Positions 1 to 9,162 of a stretch of DNA of 64,000 bases are shown one piece after another. Below the pieces are notes generated by a model, which had not been told where the DNA came from, ran no database searches, and saw only the letters and a program-made list of their open reading frames with translations. Location: NCBI RefSeq assembly GCF_039908645.1, contig NZ_CP150917.1, forward strand, positions 804,501-868,500, given 5' to 3'. The position numbers and the translations under genes are program-made. This DNA is from Pseudomonas helvetica (GTDB lineage Bacteria; Pseudomonadota; Gammaproteobacteria; Pseudomonadales; Pseudomonadaceae). Each line of letters starts with the position of its first letter. The stretch's first letter is position 1.

Positions 1-78
1 CTGCGTGCTGACCTGGCGTTCTACCGGCTGGTCGGCTTGTGGGGTGGCGTTATCTTCATTGACGAAAGCGCGGCTCAT
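1..78 (-). CDS. GreA/GreB-family transcription elongation factor, N-terminal fragment
   Basis: Only the first 26 codons are inside the window and the gene runs off the left edge. The visible N-terminus begins MSRAFVNEDN, which I recall as the start of the Pseudomonas GreA/GreB-type elongation factor that rescues backtracked RNA polymerase. A purine-rich GGGAGAA lies just before the ATG and supports this start. No functional domain is visible here, so the name rests only on recognising the N-terminus. Confidence 0.55.
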   Translation of the reverse strand, partial: MSRAFVNEDNATPQADQPVERQVSTQ

Positions 79-195
79 GGCGGTTCTCCCTGAATGGGGT
101 TTTGGCCATCGTCGCAGGCTTCTGGTTTCCAAGGTTGTCCGAAAACGACCTGCTGCGAGCGATAGCCCCTTGCTACACCCGTGGAAGGGTGCTGA

Positions 196-501
196 TCAAT
201 CCATCGTCGTGGTTGCAAGGTGAGCGTGTTCAGCCAGTTCCTGTTCGATGAACGCGGCGATCATGGCTCGATACACCTGCTCGATGACCTGCGGGTTGGC
301 ACCGACCTCTTCAGCCAGTGCCCGGACTTTGGCGATGACCTGTTCAACACGCTGCGGTGCTTTCACCGCGTCGCTGTCTTTCTTGAAGCGAGCGGCCTGC
401 GACACATAAGCGCCGCGCGCGGCCAACAGGCTGACAATTTGCCGATCCAGCCGGTCAATGTTTTCGCGTACTTCCTCGAGGGAGCGGCAGTTGGCATCCA
501 T
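196..501 (-). CDS. Chorismate mutase family protein (AroQ/PchB type)
   Basis: This 101-residue, all-helical protein has the AroQ fold pattern: an N-terminal helix with the spacing VRENIDRLDRQIVSLLAAR, then a basic RFKKDSDAVKAPQR stretch and a C-terminal helix ending in QVYRAMIAAFIEQE. The size matches single-domain chorismate mutase or the related isochorismate-pyruvate lyase PchB. The family rearranges chorismate to prephenate or splits isochorismate. No siderophore or phenylalanine genes are adjacent, so the reaction cannot be decided from context. An AAGGAGC ribosome binding site precedes the ATG. It is probably cytoplasmic, as there is no signal peptide. Confidence 0.85.
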   Translation of the reverse strand: MDANCRSLEEVRENIDRLDRQIVSLLAARGAYVSQAARFKKDSDAVKAPQRVEQVIAKVRALAEEVGANPQVIEQVYRAMIAAFIEQELAEHAHLATTTMD

Positions 502-556
502 GTAGTTTGAGCTCCTTGTATAAACATAGTCTTTAACGTCGGGGGATTCACACTCC

Positions 557-651
557 CCTTGTAGGAATACAGCTTGCTGGCGATGCAGGCTCCTCGGTCT
601 GCCAGTAGAACGGCAGTGATCCCTTCGCCAGCAAGCTGTGCTCCTACAAGG
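557..651. repeat. REP pair (inverted, GTAGGA type)
   Basis: Two arms of 27 bases (557-583 and 625-651) are nearly perfect reverse complements and carry the GTAGGA...GCTTGCTGGCGA signature of Pseudomonas REP elements. They lie between the 3' end of the DUF4105 gene and the chorismate mutase gene. Such pairs are thought to be spread by RAYT transposases; none is encoded in this window. Confidence 0.75.
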
Positions 652-660
652 GCGCGGGGT

Positions 661-2514
661 TCAATAGTGATACCACTTCACTTCCAGCATAACCTCGTTT
701 TCGGGGGACGCGATGTGGCTGAACTCCCGTTGGGCGCTCAGGCGCAGGCCGAGGTTACGCGACAGCTCCCACTGCTGGTTCAGACTCAGGCTACGTCGCA
801 CTTCACCGTTGGTGAAGTAATCACCTTTGGTTTCCAGGCTCAGATTGCCCAGCGGGTTCTTCCACAGAACACCGCTGTTGAAGCCGGCGGCGGGCGCGAT
901 GAAACCGGCAAAGTCGCTGTTGTGCTCAATGCGCACGGTGCCAAGGGCGAAGCCCAGTACGTCGTCGCCCAGTTGCCAGGTGCCACCGGCACCGCCGTTG
1001 ACATGGCTGACCAGGGTTTCATCGTCGTGCTTTCCCGGTACTCGCTCCAGGCCGCCGGTCACCTGCCAGGACCACGGTTGCAGCAGCTCGTTGCGCGGGG
1101 TCAATGAGCGGATGGTCGCGAGGTCCAGTTGCTGCAATTGCCAGTGATTGCCTTCGTACTGGCGCAGCTTCATCTGGAGAATTTCAATCTGCGCACCGAG
1201 TGGAAAGCTTTCGGCGTTGTCGTTGAGGTCGTGATAGGCCATGCGCAGGCCATATTCACCAAAGGCTTTGTCGCCACGGGTGCCGATGCCGGCCTGCCAG
1301 GTGCGCGATTCGTGGCCGTTTTCCGGCAAGCCCGGGCGTTCGATGGATAACTCCGGTGGCGGGTTCTGGTTGATCGCCCGCAGCAGCTCGAAGCTGCGTT
1401 GCGCGCGCTGTGGATCGCGTTCCTGGCCGTTGGCGCGGTAGCGCTCAAGACGGTAGGCCGCGTCGATAATCAATGCCTGACGATCACGTGGCAGCGCCTT
1501 GAAGGTCGGCTCCTGCAAGCGTTTCTGGTCGGCGCTGACCTTCAACACCCATTGCTGCTCATCGCCTGAGAGCGGTTTGGCGCGGCTCAACAGCTCACGT
1601 TCGCGGGATGGACGGTAATCGATTTTTTCCACCAGCCCGGCGTCTTTCACGGCTTTGACGGTGTCGGTGGGGATCGCCGTCAGCGGGAATTGTTCGGTGA
1701 GCCTGAGGCTCGGTCTTGCGACTTGCAGCAACTCCAGCAAGCGGTAGGAGCAGTTTTCATCGAAGAAGAAATAATCGAACTGAATCTGCTTGAGCTCCCA
1801 GACATGCTCGACCATGCGCTCGGTTTCTGCCTGCGTCAGGTTCAACCGGTACTCCCACAGATCGCGGTTTTCCAGGCTGCGGTATTCCGAGAGTTTTTCC
1901 TGATAAGGCACCAGCGCGAACAGCCCCGGATAGCCGCCCATCAGGCCTTTCCAGGCATACAGAATGCTGTTGTCCGAACCTTCGATATAGGCACCGAAAT
2001 TGATCGCGTAACTGAGCAGGGCCGTGTGGTCGGTTTGCACGTCAGCCTGATCGATGCGCAACAAGGTATGACCGAACATCGATGACGGGCTGTTCAGATA
2101 GGCTGCCGGAAAAATCATCACCGCGCTGTGGGGTGATACGTCCTTGAACCATTGTTTGAACTCGCTGCAATCCACCGTCGGCAAATCGTTCAGGTTCAGT
2201 TGGGCTTTCAACCAGCGAGTACGCGCCGGGTAAATACATTGCGCGTGCTGCTGGCCTTTACTGGCCGGGGCATAGAGCGCTTGTACGGTGGCCGCCAGCT
2301 CTGCGTCGGGATGTTCGGCACCATTGGCTGCCAGGAAGAACTTCTTGTCGCTGACATAGCTGCGCCAGCCGCCGAGTTTTGCGCTTTCGTAATGGCCCAG
2401 GGAAATCCAGAACTGGTCGTTGGCCAGTTGCTGCAAACGTTGGTTGTCGATCAGAGGCGCGGCGGACAGCGGGGCGCAGGCAAACAGCGCCAGACAGGCA
2501 AGGCGTTTGAGCAT
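661..2514 (-). CDS. DUF4105 (Lnb N-terminal domain-like) envelope protein
   Basis: The 617-residue product starts with a signal peptide (MLKRLACLALFACAPLSAA). Residues of about 110-300 form the DUF4105 domain, with a conserved SSMFGHT (His149) and a DENCSY (Cys255). These could form a cysteine-histidine hydrolase-like site; that is inference from the motif pairing. The C-terminal 220 residues alternate polar and hydrophobic positions and end in an aromatic residue (WYHY), which looks like an outer-membrane beta-barrel. The family is widespread in Pseudomonas but its substrate is unknown. It appears to be monocistronic and is followed by a REP pair. Confidence 0.8.
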   Translation of the reverse strand: MLKRLACLALFACAPLSAAPLIDNQRLQQLANDQFWISLGHYESAKLGGWRSYVSDKKFFLAANGAEHPDAELAATVQALYAPASKGQQHAQCIYPARTRWLKAQLNLNDLPTVDCSEFKQWFKDVSPHSAVMIFPAAYLNSPSSMFGHTLLRIDQADVQTDHTALLSYAINFGAYIEGSDNSILYAWKGLMGGYPGLFALVPYQEKLSEYRSLENRDLWEYRLNLTQAETERMVEHVWELKQIQFDYFFFDENCSYRLLELLQVARPSLRLTEQFPLTAIPTDTVKAVKDAGLVEKIDYRPSRERELLSRAKPLSGDEQQWVLKVSADQKRLQEPTFKALPRDRQALIIDAAYRLERYRANGQERDPQRAQRSFELLRAINQNPPPELSIERPGLPENGHESRTWQAGIGTRGDKAFGEYGLRMAYHDLNDNAESFPLGAQIEILQMKLRQYEGNHWQLQQLDLATIRSLTPRNELLQPWSWQVTGGLERVPGKHDDETLVSHVNGGAGGTWQLGDDVLGFALGTVRIEHNSDFAGFIAPAAGFNSGVLWKNPLGNLSLETKGDYFTNGEVRRSLSLNQQWELSRNLGLRLSAQREFSHIASPENEVMLEVKWYHY

Positions 2515-2560
2515 GGTGGGCTACTTAATTAAAAAACCCCAAAGCAGGTCGGGTTCAAAA

Positions 2561-2590
2561 AACAAAACCCGCCCGGGTGAGGGGCGGGTG
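2561..2590 (-). terminator. Rho-independent terminator of the DUF3015 gene
   Basis: On the minus strand a seven-base stem CCCGCCC/GGGCGGG (arms 2582-2588 and 2568-2574) is followed by TTTTGTTTTTTG. It sits about ten bases after the stop codon of the DUF3015 gene. Confidence 0.85.
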
Positions 2591-2599
2591 AGGCCGAGC

Positions 2600-3088
2600 T
2601 TAAGCCGGGGTGGCATATTTGGCCAGACGAGCATCGCCTTTGAGTACCGCCAGGGTATTGGTGTGCACGTCTTCAGCAGTCACATCAGCCTTGCTGAAAA
2701 TCTGCTGGAAGTGCTCGTGGGTGACGGTGGCGAAATACGCACGGTCTTGCGGTGCGACGCCCAGTACCACTGCATAAGTGGTCAGCGCTTCGCCGGAGCC
2801 CTTGGCCATGTCTTCGGACAGTTCGTTCATCATGCCGTTCATGGCGATCCAGGATTTGCCGCCATAGGTCAGCGCGGCGTTGGTTGCGCAACCGTTGGTG
2901 CCGGATGTCATGCCGAAAGTGGCGTTGCCAGAAGTGCCGTTGGTGGTGGATGCCAGGAAGTGTGCCGGGGTGCCACGCTGACCTTCGAACAGCATGTTGC
3001 CCCAACCGCAATCCGGGCCGCCTGGCGCCTGGGCCATGGCGTTGAGGGATGCAACGGTGAAGAGAGTACCAAGAAGAATCCGTTTCAT
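2600..3088 (-). CDS. DUF3015 family periplasmic protein
   Basis: The start at 3088 gives a 162-residue protein with a clean signal peptide (MKRILLGTLFTVASLNAMAQA). Earlier in-frame codons would put 45 unlikely residues before it. The mature part begins PGGPDCGWGNMLFEGQRG, a pattern I associate with DUF3015, and has two cysteines in its first half (GPDCGWG and NGCATN). The family is small, exported and of unknown function. The gene has its own terminator and stands alone between the DUF4105 gene and the divergent LonB-type protease. Confidence 0.85.
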   Translation of the reverse strand: MKRILLGTLFTVASLNAMAQAPGGPDCGWGNMLFEGQRGTPAHFLASTTNGTSGNATFGMTSGTNGCATNAALTYGGKSWIAMNGMMNELSEDMAKGSGEALTTYAVVLGVAPQDRAYFATVTHEHFQQIFSKADVTAEDVHTNTLAVLKGDARLAKYATPA

Positions 3089-3366
3089 AGCTGTGTTCTC
3101 TTTTGTTTGCGTACCAATGGACAGGGGTTCTGGCGCCGCTCCGACGCCATTTGGCTGGTGATTGGTCCAGCCGCGCAGTTTGGAGTCTAGGCACGATCCG
3201 GGGGTTCCGTGATTTTTTGCCAAACATTCCCAGTAACCATTGATTTAGCCCTGGCCCGTCCAGGGTTTGGCGCTTGACTATGCTTTTACCCAAGGCGCGC
3301 CTTGCCAGTCGGGCACGGGCAGCGCCAGAATGCCTTTAATTGCCCCGCCTGATGTAAGGAAGCCCG

Positions 3367-5811
3367 ATGCCCGATCCTGTTGCTGCCAGCTTGCGTCTAG
3401 CGCCTGAAGCGCTGACCCGTCCGTTTTCCGCTGAACAGTTCAGCTTCTCTACCACCAATGAGCTGGAGCCTTTTCGCGGCGTGCTCGGCCAGGAACGTGC
3501 GGTTGAAGCCTTGCAGTTTGGTGTGGCCATGCCACGCCCCGGTTACAACGTGTTTGTCATGGGTGAGCCCGGTACCGGCCGGTTCTCTTTCGTCAAACGC
3601 TACCTGAAAGCCGAAGGCAAACGCCTGCAGACCCCGGCGGACTGGGTCTACGTCAACAATTTCGATGAGCCGCGCGAACCTCGCGCACTGGAGTTGCCAT
3701 CGGGGACGGCCGGTGCGTTCATCACCGACATCAACGGCCTGATCGACAACCTGCTGGCGACGTTTCCAGCAGTCTTCGAGCACCCGTCCTACCAGCAAAA
3801 GAAGAGTGCCATCGACCGCGCCTTCAATCAGCGCTACGACCGTGCACTGGACGTGATCGAGCGCCTGGCGCTGGAGAAAGAAGTCGCGCTGTACCGTGAC
3901 AGCACCAACATCGCTTTCACCCCGATGAGCGAAGGCAAGGCGCTGGACGAAGCGGAATTCGCCCAGTTGCCGGAGGCCGTTCGCGAGCGCTTCCACGACG
4001 ACATTTCCGGACTGGAAGAACGGCTGAACGAAGAGTTGGCCAGCTTGCCGCAGTGGAAGCGCGAGTCGAGCAATCAGCTGCGCCAGCTCAACGAAGAAAC
4101 CATCACGCTGGCCTTGCAGCCATTGCTTTCGCCGCTGTCGGAAAAGTACGCAGAAAACGCGGCGGTGTGCGGTTACCTGCAAGCGATGCAGGTGTATCTG
4201 CTCAAGACGGTGGTCGAGCAACTGGTCGATGACAGCAAGACCGACGCGGTCGCCCGTAAGTTGCTCGAAGAACAATATGGCCCGAGCCTGGTGGTCGGTC
4301 ATCCGCACAGTGGCGGTGCCCCTGTGGTGTTCGAACCGCACCCGACTTACGACAACCTGTTCGGCCGTATCGAGTACAGCACTGATCAGGGCGCGCTCTA
4401 CACCACTTATCGGCAGTTGCGTCCGGGCGCGCTGCACCGGGCCAACGGCGGCTTCCTGATTCTGGAAGCCGAAAAAATGCTCAGCGAACCCTTTGTCTGG
4501 GATGCGCTGAAGCGGGCCTTGCAGTCACGCAAACTGAAAATGGAATCGCCGCTGGGCGAGCTGGGCCGACTGGCCACGGTGACCCTGACGCCGCAACATA
4601 TTCCGCTGCAGGTCAAAGTCGTCATCATCGGCGCGCGCCAGCTGTATTACACGCTGCAAGACCTCGATCCGGACTTCCAGGAGATGTTCCGGGTTCTGGT
4701 GGACTTCGATGAAGACATCCCGATGGTCGATGAGAGCCTCGAGCAGTTTGCTCAGTTGCTCAAGACCCGGACCTCGGAAGAAGGCATGGCCCCGCTGACC
4801 GCCGATGCGGTGGCGCGTCTGGCGACCTACAGTGCGCGGCTGGCCGAGCATCAGGGCCGTTTGTCGGCGCGCATTGGCGATCTGTTCCAGTTGGTCAGCG
4901 AGGCGGACTTCATTCGCGATCTGGCCGGTGACGAGATGACTGATGCCGGGCACATCGAACGTGCGCTCAAGGCCAAGGCCACTCGCACCGGGCGTGTGTC
5001 GGCACGGATTCTCGATGACATGCTGGCCGGGATCATCCTGATCGACACCGCTGGAGCGGCGGTCGGCAAGTGCAACGGGCTGACGGTGCTGGAGGTCGGC
5101 GACTCGGCGTTCGGCATACCGGCGCGAATCTCTGCCACGGTTTACCCCGGTGGCAGCGGCATCGTCGACATCGAGCGTGAGGTCAACCTCGGGCAGCCGA
5201 TCCACTCCAAGGGTGTGATGATCCTCACCGGGTATCTGGGCAGCCGTTACGCCCAGGAATTCCCGTTGGCGATTTCGGCCAGTATCGCGCTGGAACAATC
5301 CTACGGTTACGTCGATGGTGACAGTGCATCGCTGGGCGAGGCCTGCACGTTGATTTCGGCATTGTCGAAAACCCCGCTCAAGCAGTGCTTCGCGATTACC
5401 GGTTCGATCAACCAGTTCGGTGAAGTGCAGGCGGTGGGCGGGGTCAACGAGAAGATCGAAGGCTTCTTCCGTCTTTGCGAGGCGCGTGGCTTGACCGGCG
5501 AGCAGGGCGCGATCATTCCTCAGGCCAACGTTGCCACGTTGATGCTCGATGAGCGGGTGCTGGCGGCCGTGCGTGCCGGGCAGTTCCATGTCTATGCGGT
5601 GCGTCAGGCCGATGAGGCACTGAGCCTGCTGGTGGGCGAGGCCGCCGGCGAGCCGGACGAAGAGGGTCAGTTCCCTGAGGGCAGCGTCAACGCGCGCGTG
5701 GTGGAGCGTTTGCGGGTGATCGCGGAAATGATCAGCGAAGATGACTTGAAAGAGGCCGAGAAGGAACATGTGCAGGCGCAGGAAATATTGGCTGCGGCCA
5801 AGCCTGCCTGA
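3367..5811 (+). CDS. LonB-type ATP-dependent protease (AAA_32/Lon_C)
   Basis: The 814-residue protein combines an N-terminal AAA-type region with a C-terminal Lon peptidase domain. The catalytic dyad is visible as Ser653 in DGDSASLGE and Lys696 in GGVNEKIEG, 43 residues apart as in E. coli Lon. The nucleotide-binding loop near residue 66 reads GEPGTGRFSF, with Arg where classical Walker A motifs have Lys. A charged helical region (about 150-290) fills the insert typical of this group. No membrane segments are seen, so it is probably cytoplasmic. It should be an energy-dependent protease of abnormal or regulatory proteins; its substrates are unknown. Confidence 0.9.
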   Translation: MPDPVAASLRLAPEALTRPFSAEQFSFSTTNELEPFRGVLGQERAVEALQFGVAMPRPGYNVFVMGEPGTGRFSFVKRYLKAEGKRLQTPADWVYVNNFDEPREPRALELPSGTAGAFITDINGLIDNLLATFPAVFEHPSYQQKKSAIDRAFNQRYDRALDVIERLALEKEVALYRDSTNIAFTPMSEGKALDEAEFAQLPEAVRERFHDDISGLEERLNEELASLPQWKRESSNQLRQLNEETITLALQPLLSPLSEKYAENAAVCGYLQAMQVYLLKTVVEQLVDDSKTDAVARKLLEEQYGPSLVVGHPHSGGAPVVFEPHPTYDNLFGRIEYSTDQGALYTTYRQLRPGALHRANGGFLILEAEKMLSEPFVWDALKRALQSRKLKMESPLGELGRLATVTLTPQHIPLQVKVVIIGARQLYYTLQDLDPDFQEMFRVLVDFDEDIPMVDESLEQFAQLLKTRTSEEGMAPLTADAVARLATYSARLAEHQGRLSARIGDLFQLVSEADFIRDLAGDEMTDAGHIERALKAKATRTGRVSARILDDMLAGIILIDTAGAAVGKCNGLTVLEVGDSAFGIPARISATVYPGGSGIVDIEREVNLGQPIHSKGVMILTGYLGSRYAQEFPLAISASIALEQSYGYVDGDSASLGEACTLISALSKTPLKQCFAITGSINQFGEVQAVGGVNEKIEGFFRLCEARGLTGEQGAIIPQANVATLMLDERVLAAVRAGQFHVYAVRQADEALSLLVGEAAGEPDEEGQFPEGSVNARVVERLRVIAEMISEDDLKEAEKEHVQAQEILAAAKPA

Positions 5812-5835
5812 CACCCGAAGCTGTACACAGCCATT

Positions 5836-5863
5836 GTGGCGAGGGAGCAAGCTCCCTCGCCAC
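5836..5863. repeat. Single REP hairpin (GTGGCGAGGGAGC type)
   Basis: A perfect 13-bp inverted repeat, GTGGCGAGGGAGC with a two-base AA loop, lies 25 bases after the LonB-type protease stop. It may act as a 3' mRNA stabiliser. There is no T-run, so it is not a classical terminator. Confidence 0.8.
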
Positions 5864-6082
5864 GGGGTTTGTGCATGGTACTGGGTCGTCATTGTGATAG
5901 CGCTTTTTGCCGCCCGCATGGCGTCAAAAAACCAACAACGACCATTCGGCGCCTTCTAAGCTCCGTCAACTTGCTGACTCGACTTTTCTTCTATGCTCAG
6001 GACAAGGACATCGACAGTCATCACTGGATCGAGACAGCCTTCCCGTGGAGGCTGAATACCCGATTTACCGAGGGTCGCCGCC

Positions 6083-6424
6083 ATGCCGCGCAACCTCTGC
6101 CTCACCCGCCAATGCCTGGGCCTGGTTACCCGTATTGAATGCAGTATTCGTCCGCTTGCCGGGGACACCGGTATGTGGACCTTGTTGTTTGCCGCCGGAA
6201 TGGCCGGTGAACAACCTTCCGCCATCAAGGCCCAAGGCCCGTTTCATGGTCCTTTCGTGGCCGAGTCGATACTCGATACCATCGTTGAAAGCCTGACTCT
6301 GCACGGCTATCAGCTGGCCGATGACCCGCAAATCTGGTGTTTGCACTTGCAAGCCCAGCTGCGGGAAATCAATGGTGGACGCTGCCGAAATCCGGGTGGT
6401 TTCCAGTTCAACCCCGAGCATTAG
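6083..6424 (+). CDS. PA4575-family conserved hypothetical protein
   Basis: This 113-residue protein has no signal peptide or membrane segment. I recognise the N-terminal pattern MPRNLCLTRQCLGL and the central GPFHGPFVAESIL as a conserved Pseudomonas family (PA4575 in P. aeruginosa) of unknown function. It contains several Cys and Trp residues in a compact sequence. It stands alone and runs convergently toward the large lipoprotein gene, with only three bases between the stop codons. Confidence 0.75.
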   Translation: MPRNLCLTRQCLGLVTRIECSIRPLAGDTGMWTLLFAAGMAGEQPSAIKAQGPFHGPFVAESILDTIVESLTLHGYQLADDPQIWCLHLQAQLREINGGRCRNPGGFQFNPEH

Positions 6425-6427
6425 TGA

Positions 6428-8257
6428 CTATTCGACAGGGTTGGGGTTTTCGGCCTTGTCGAGCTTGACCTCGAATCCGTATTCGACGGTATTGAGGTTG
6501 GTGCGCTGGTAGGTTTCCAGGCTGCTCGGCTGACCGTAGAAATAATGCACCTCAAACACCGCCGGGCCTTCTGCGCTGGCGTCGTGGCTGACCGCAAGAA
6601 TCTCCTTCAGGTAATTTCCGCTCGCGTCCTTGGCGAAGAAGCGCCAGTTCTGGGCGGGGAATACTTTCTGGTCAACCACCAGGGCGTTGCCTTTGAGCTC
6701 CAGGCCTTTGGGCAGTTTCTGGGTGTCGAGGTTGTCTTTTGCAATATTGGCCAGAAACAACGGCATCGAGCCGACAGCATACGCCGGCGTTTCGGGGAAC
6801 AAGGTCAGGTCGTAGGTGATGGTGGCGCGTAGCGGGTCGATTTCGAAGGCCTCGGCTGGTAATTCGATGGGCTCGCCACGTTTACCCTTATCGTCCTGGG
6901 TGAAGAAGGTCACGGGGGTGTCGCCAGGGCTGAAGGAGGAGCCGAGCAGTTCGTCGTTGAAGGTTTTCGGGTGATCGAATTCGATACGTGCCGCACTGGC
7001 GTCCTCGACGGACTGATTGACGTGGATGTTCTTTTTCAGCTGTTCCTCATCCAGTGCGGCGCCTTTGAGCCAGGTTGCGGCCTGATCGTCGTACACGACC
7101 ACGGGCAGGTTCAGGCTCTGGATGGTTTTATCCGTGGTATTGCGGTCGAAGCGGCGTACTGGCAGTTCCAGGTCTTTGCGGGTGACGGTGACGGCCGAGA
7201 AGTCGAGGACGTTGACTTCGAGGTTTTCGATGGGACCGTTGAAGTACACCTTGGTGTAATGATGAGTCTGCTTGTGCTCGAACGCCTGTTGCTCGTCTTC
7301 TAGCTGTTTTTCGAACGCATCGCTCCAGGCGGTCTGCTTCTGCATCTCGGCCAGTTGTTTTTGATAGAACCCGATTTGTGCGGCATCTTCGTTGATCGAG
7401 CCCGAGCGTGAGAGAAGCTGCCCGGTCGTGTCCCTGGCCTGGACAATCAGCGGATTGAGCGGAGTATCGCTGACGTCTGGTGCCAGTGCTGCGCTGTTGT
7501 TGACTTCGATCTCGGCGTAGTTCTTTTCGAGGGCCTTCAGGGTGACGCTGATGTTGTCGTCAGTGCGGGTCTGGCCCACGTCCTTTTTCGTCAGGTCGAA
7601 GGTGAATATCTTGCGCGGTGCAATGACCTCGACTTTACCTTTCAGGGTTGTCGGTTGCGGCTGGCTTTTGCTGTCGATGTTCTCGCCCTCGACAAAAGGG
7701 TAGGCCACGGTCAGGTCATCCGGATTGGTCAGGCCGGCGCTTGAAGGGCTCAACTGAATGCCGGGATCGGTTTCCGACCATTCGGGCTGGAAAGGGACGA
7801 CCTTCTTGTTGCTTAGCGTGACCGACTGCCATTCCAGCCCATGCGGAAAGGGGAACTCGGAAGGCATGTTGAAGCTGAAGGGAAACACCGGCTGCAAGTC
7901 GGTCAGATACTCGGAGCTGGAGTCCTTGCGCAATACGAACAGGCCATTGATGTAGGTGTCGACCAGCGCCTGTGGGCTGGGATAGTGCTTGAGCAGGGCC
8001 ATGGCATCTTCACCGTATTCGGTGGCGATCGGCTTGATGGCAAGCTTTTGCTGTGCGCGCTCGAGCAGCAGCAACGAGCCACCGAGGTTGGCCACGGCAT
8101 CCTTGAGCTGGGGATCCTGAATCGCGTCCAGCGACTTCTCGAACTGTGCAGTCTTCTCCTCGAGGCTTTGCGGGCGCTTCTCATCGCTGGGTGAGCAGCC
8201 GCCGATCAGTACCGCAAGGCAAAGGCCGACAGTCGTTAAAGGCAATCGCAAATCCAT
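6428..8257 (-). CDS. Large lipoprotein of unknown function
   Basis: The start at 8257 gives 609 residues with a lipoprotein signal: MDLRLPLTTVG, a hydrophobic core, and the lipobox LIGGC with Cys21. A start 17 codons upstream would bury the signal. Residues of about 22-80 are helical and charged. A coiled-coil-like stretch lies near 300-335 (EMQKQTAW...EDEQQAFEHK). The rest looks beta-rich, with repeated short strands. I recognise no catalytic motif. It is presumably anchored to the inner or outer membrane and facing the periplasm. No partner genes are adjacent. Confidence 0.8.
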   Translation of the reverse strand: MDLRLPLTTVGLCLAVLIGGCSPSDEKRPQSLEEKTAQFEKSLDAIQDPQLKDAVANLGGSLLLLERAQQKLAIKPIATEYGEDAMALLKHYPSPQALVDTYINGLFVLRKDSSSEYLTDLQPVFPFSFNMPSEFPFPHGLEWQSVTLSNKKVVPFQPEWSETDPGIQLSPSSAGLTNPDDLTVAYPFVEGENIDSKSQPQPTTLKGKVEVIAPRKIFTFDLTKKDVGQTRTDDNISVTLKALEKNYAEIEVNNSAALAPDVSDTPLNPLIVQARDTTGQLLSRSGSINEDAAQIGFYQKQLAEMQKQTAWSDAFEKQLEDEQQAFEHKQTHHYTKVYFNGPIENLEVNVLDFSAVTVTRKDLELPVRRFDRNTTDKTIQSLNLPVVVYDDQAATWLKGAALDEEQLKKNIHVNQSVEDASAARIEFDHPKTFNDELLGSSFSPGDTPVTFFTQDDKGKRGEPIELPAEAFEIDPLRATITYDLTLFPETPAYAVGSMPLFLANIAKDNLDTQKLPKGLELKGNALVVDQKVFPAQNWRFFAKDASGNYLKEILAVSHDASAEGPAVFEVHYFYGQPSSLETYQRTNLNTVEYGFEVKLDKAENPNPVE

Positions 8258-8418
8258 TTTCCGGTTTTCCTCTACAACGCAAATAAACAATGCGAATGCT
8301 TTGGACACTAGCAGAAAAACGCTTTGGCAGACTCGCAGGTTGTGGATTTGTCTGCGGTTTATGGGGTTTTGAGCGGCTGATATACTCGCCGCCGTTTAAA
8401 ACCCTTGTGTGAGATTCA

Positions 8419-8907
8419 ATGGAACGTTTTGTCGAAAATGCAATGTACGCCTCGCGCTGGCTGCTGGCGCCGATCTACTTCGGTTTGTCCCTGGGCCTGC
8501 TGGCCCTGGCGCTGAAATTCTTTCAGGAAGTCTTCCACGTTATTCCCAACGTGTTCTCGATGGCCGAGTCCGATCTGATTCTGGTGCTGTTGTCGCTGAT
8601 CGACATGGCGCTGGTGGGCGGCTTGCTGGTGATGGTGATGATTTCCGGCTACGAAAACTTCGTGTCCGAACTCGACATTGATGAAGGCAAGGAGAAGCTC
8701 AACTGGTTGGGCACGATGGACTCTTCTTCCCTGAAGATGAAAGTCGCGGCCTCGATCGTGGCGATTTCCTCGATTCACCTGTTGCGCATCTTCATGGACG
8801 CCAGGAACGTCGATCCCGAGCACCTGAAGTGGTACGTGATCATTCACATGACCTTCGTGATCTCGGCGTTTGCCATGGGCTACCTGGACAAGCTGACCAA
8901 GCACTGA
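8419..8907 (+). CDS. UPF0114/YqhA (TIGR00645) family membrane protein
   Basis: The 162-residue protein has an N-terminal [20 protein letters not shown] segment and four predicted membrane helices (about 12-32, 53-76, 105-125 and 133-155). This matches the YqhA family of inner-membrane proteins of unknown role. The sequence [10 protein letters not shown] after helix 2 is a conserved cytoplasmic loop. The gene is single and flanked downstream by a long REP pair. Confidence 0.9.
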   Translation: MERFVENAMYASRWLLAPIYFGLSLGLLALALKFFQEVFHVIPNVFSMAESDLILVLLSLIDMALVGGLLVMVMISGYENFVSELDIDEGKEKLNWLGTMDSSSLKMKVAASIVAISSIHLLRIFMDARNVDPEHLKWYVIIHMTFVISAFAMGYLDKLTKH

Positions 8908-8925
8908 TCCGCTTTGGAATGTCCC

Positions 8926-9060
8926 CTGTGGCGAGCGAGCTTGCTCGCGCTCGGCTGCGCAGCAGTCGTAAAACCTGAGGGCGCGATTTACCTGATTAAC
9001 TGCATTGGCAGGTTTCAGGACCGCTTCGCGCCCCAGCGCGAGCAAGCTCGCTCGCCACAG
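8926..9060. repeat. REP pair (BIME-like, TGTGGCGAGCGAGC type)
   Basis: Arms of 25 bases at 8926-8950 and 9036-9060 are exact reverse complements (CTGTGGCGAGCGAGC... type). The 85-base centre contains a smaller GCTGCGCAGC palindrome. It fills most of the gap between the YqhA-type gene and the DUF6482 gene. Confidence 0.8.
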
Positions 9061-9162
9061 CCATTGTGAAACGGACGGGCGGCGGCGTTTGTGGCTTGTG
9101 CTTTTGTGCGCCGAGGCATATCCCTGTAAATGTCTTGGCTCGCCATCGCGCGGGGTGCGCTC

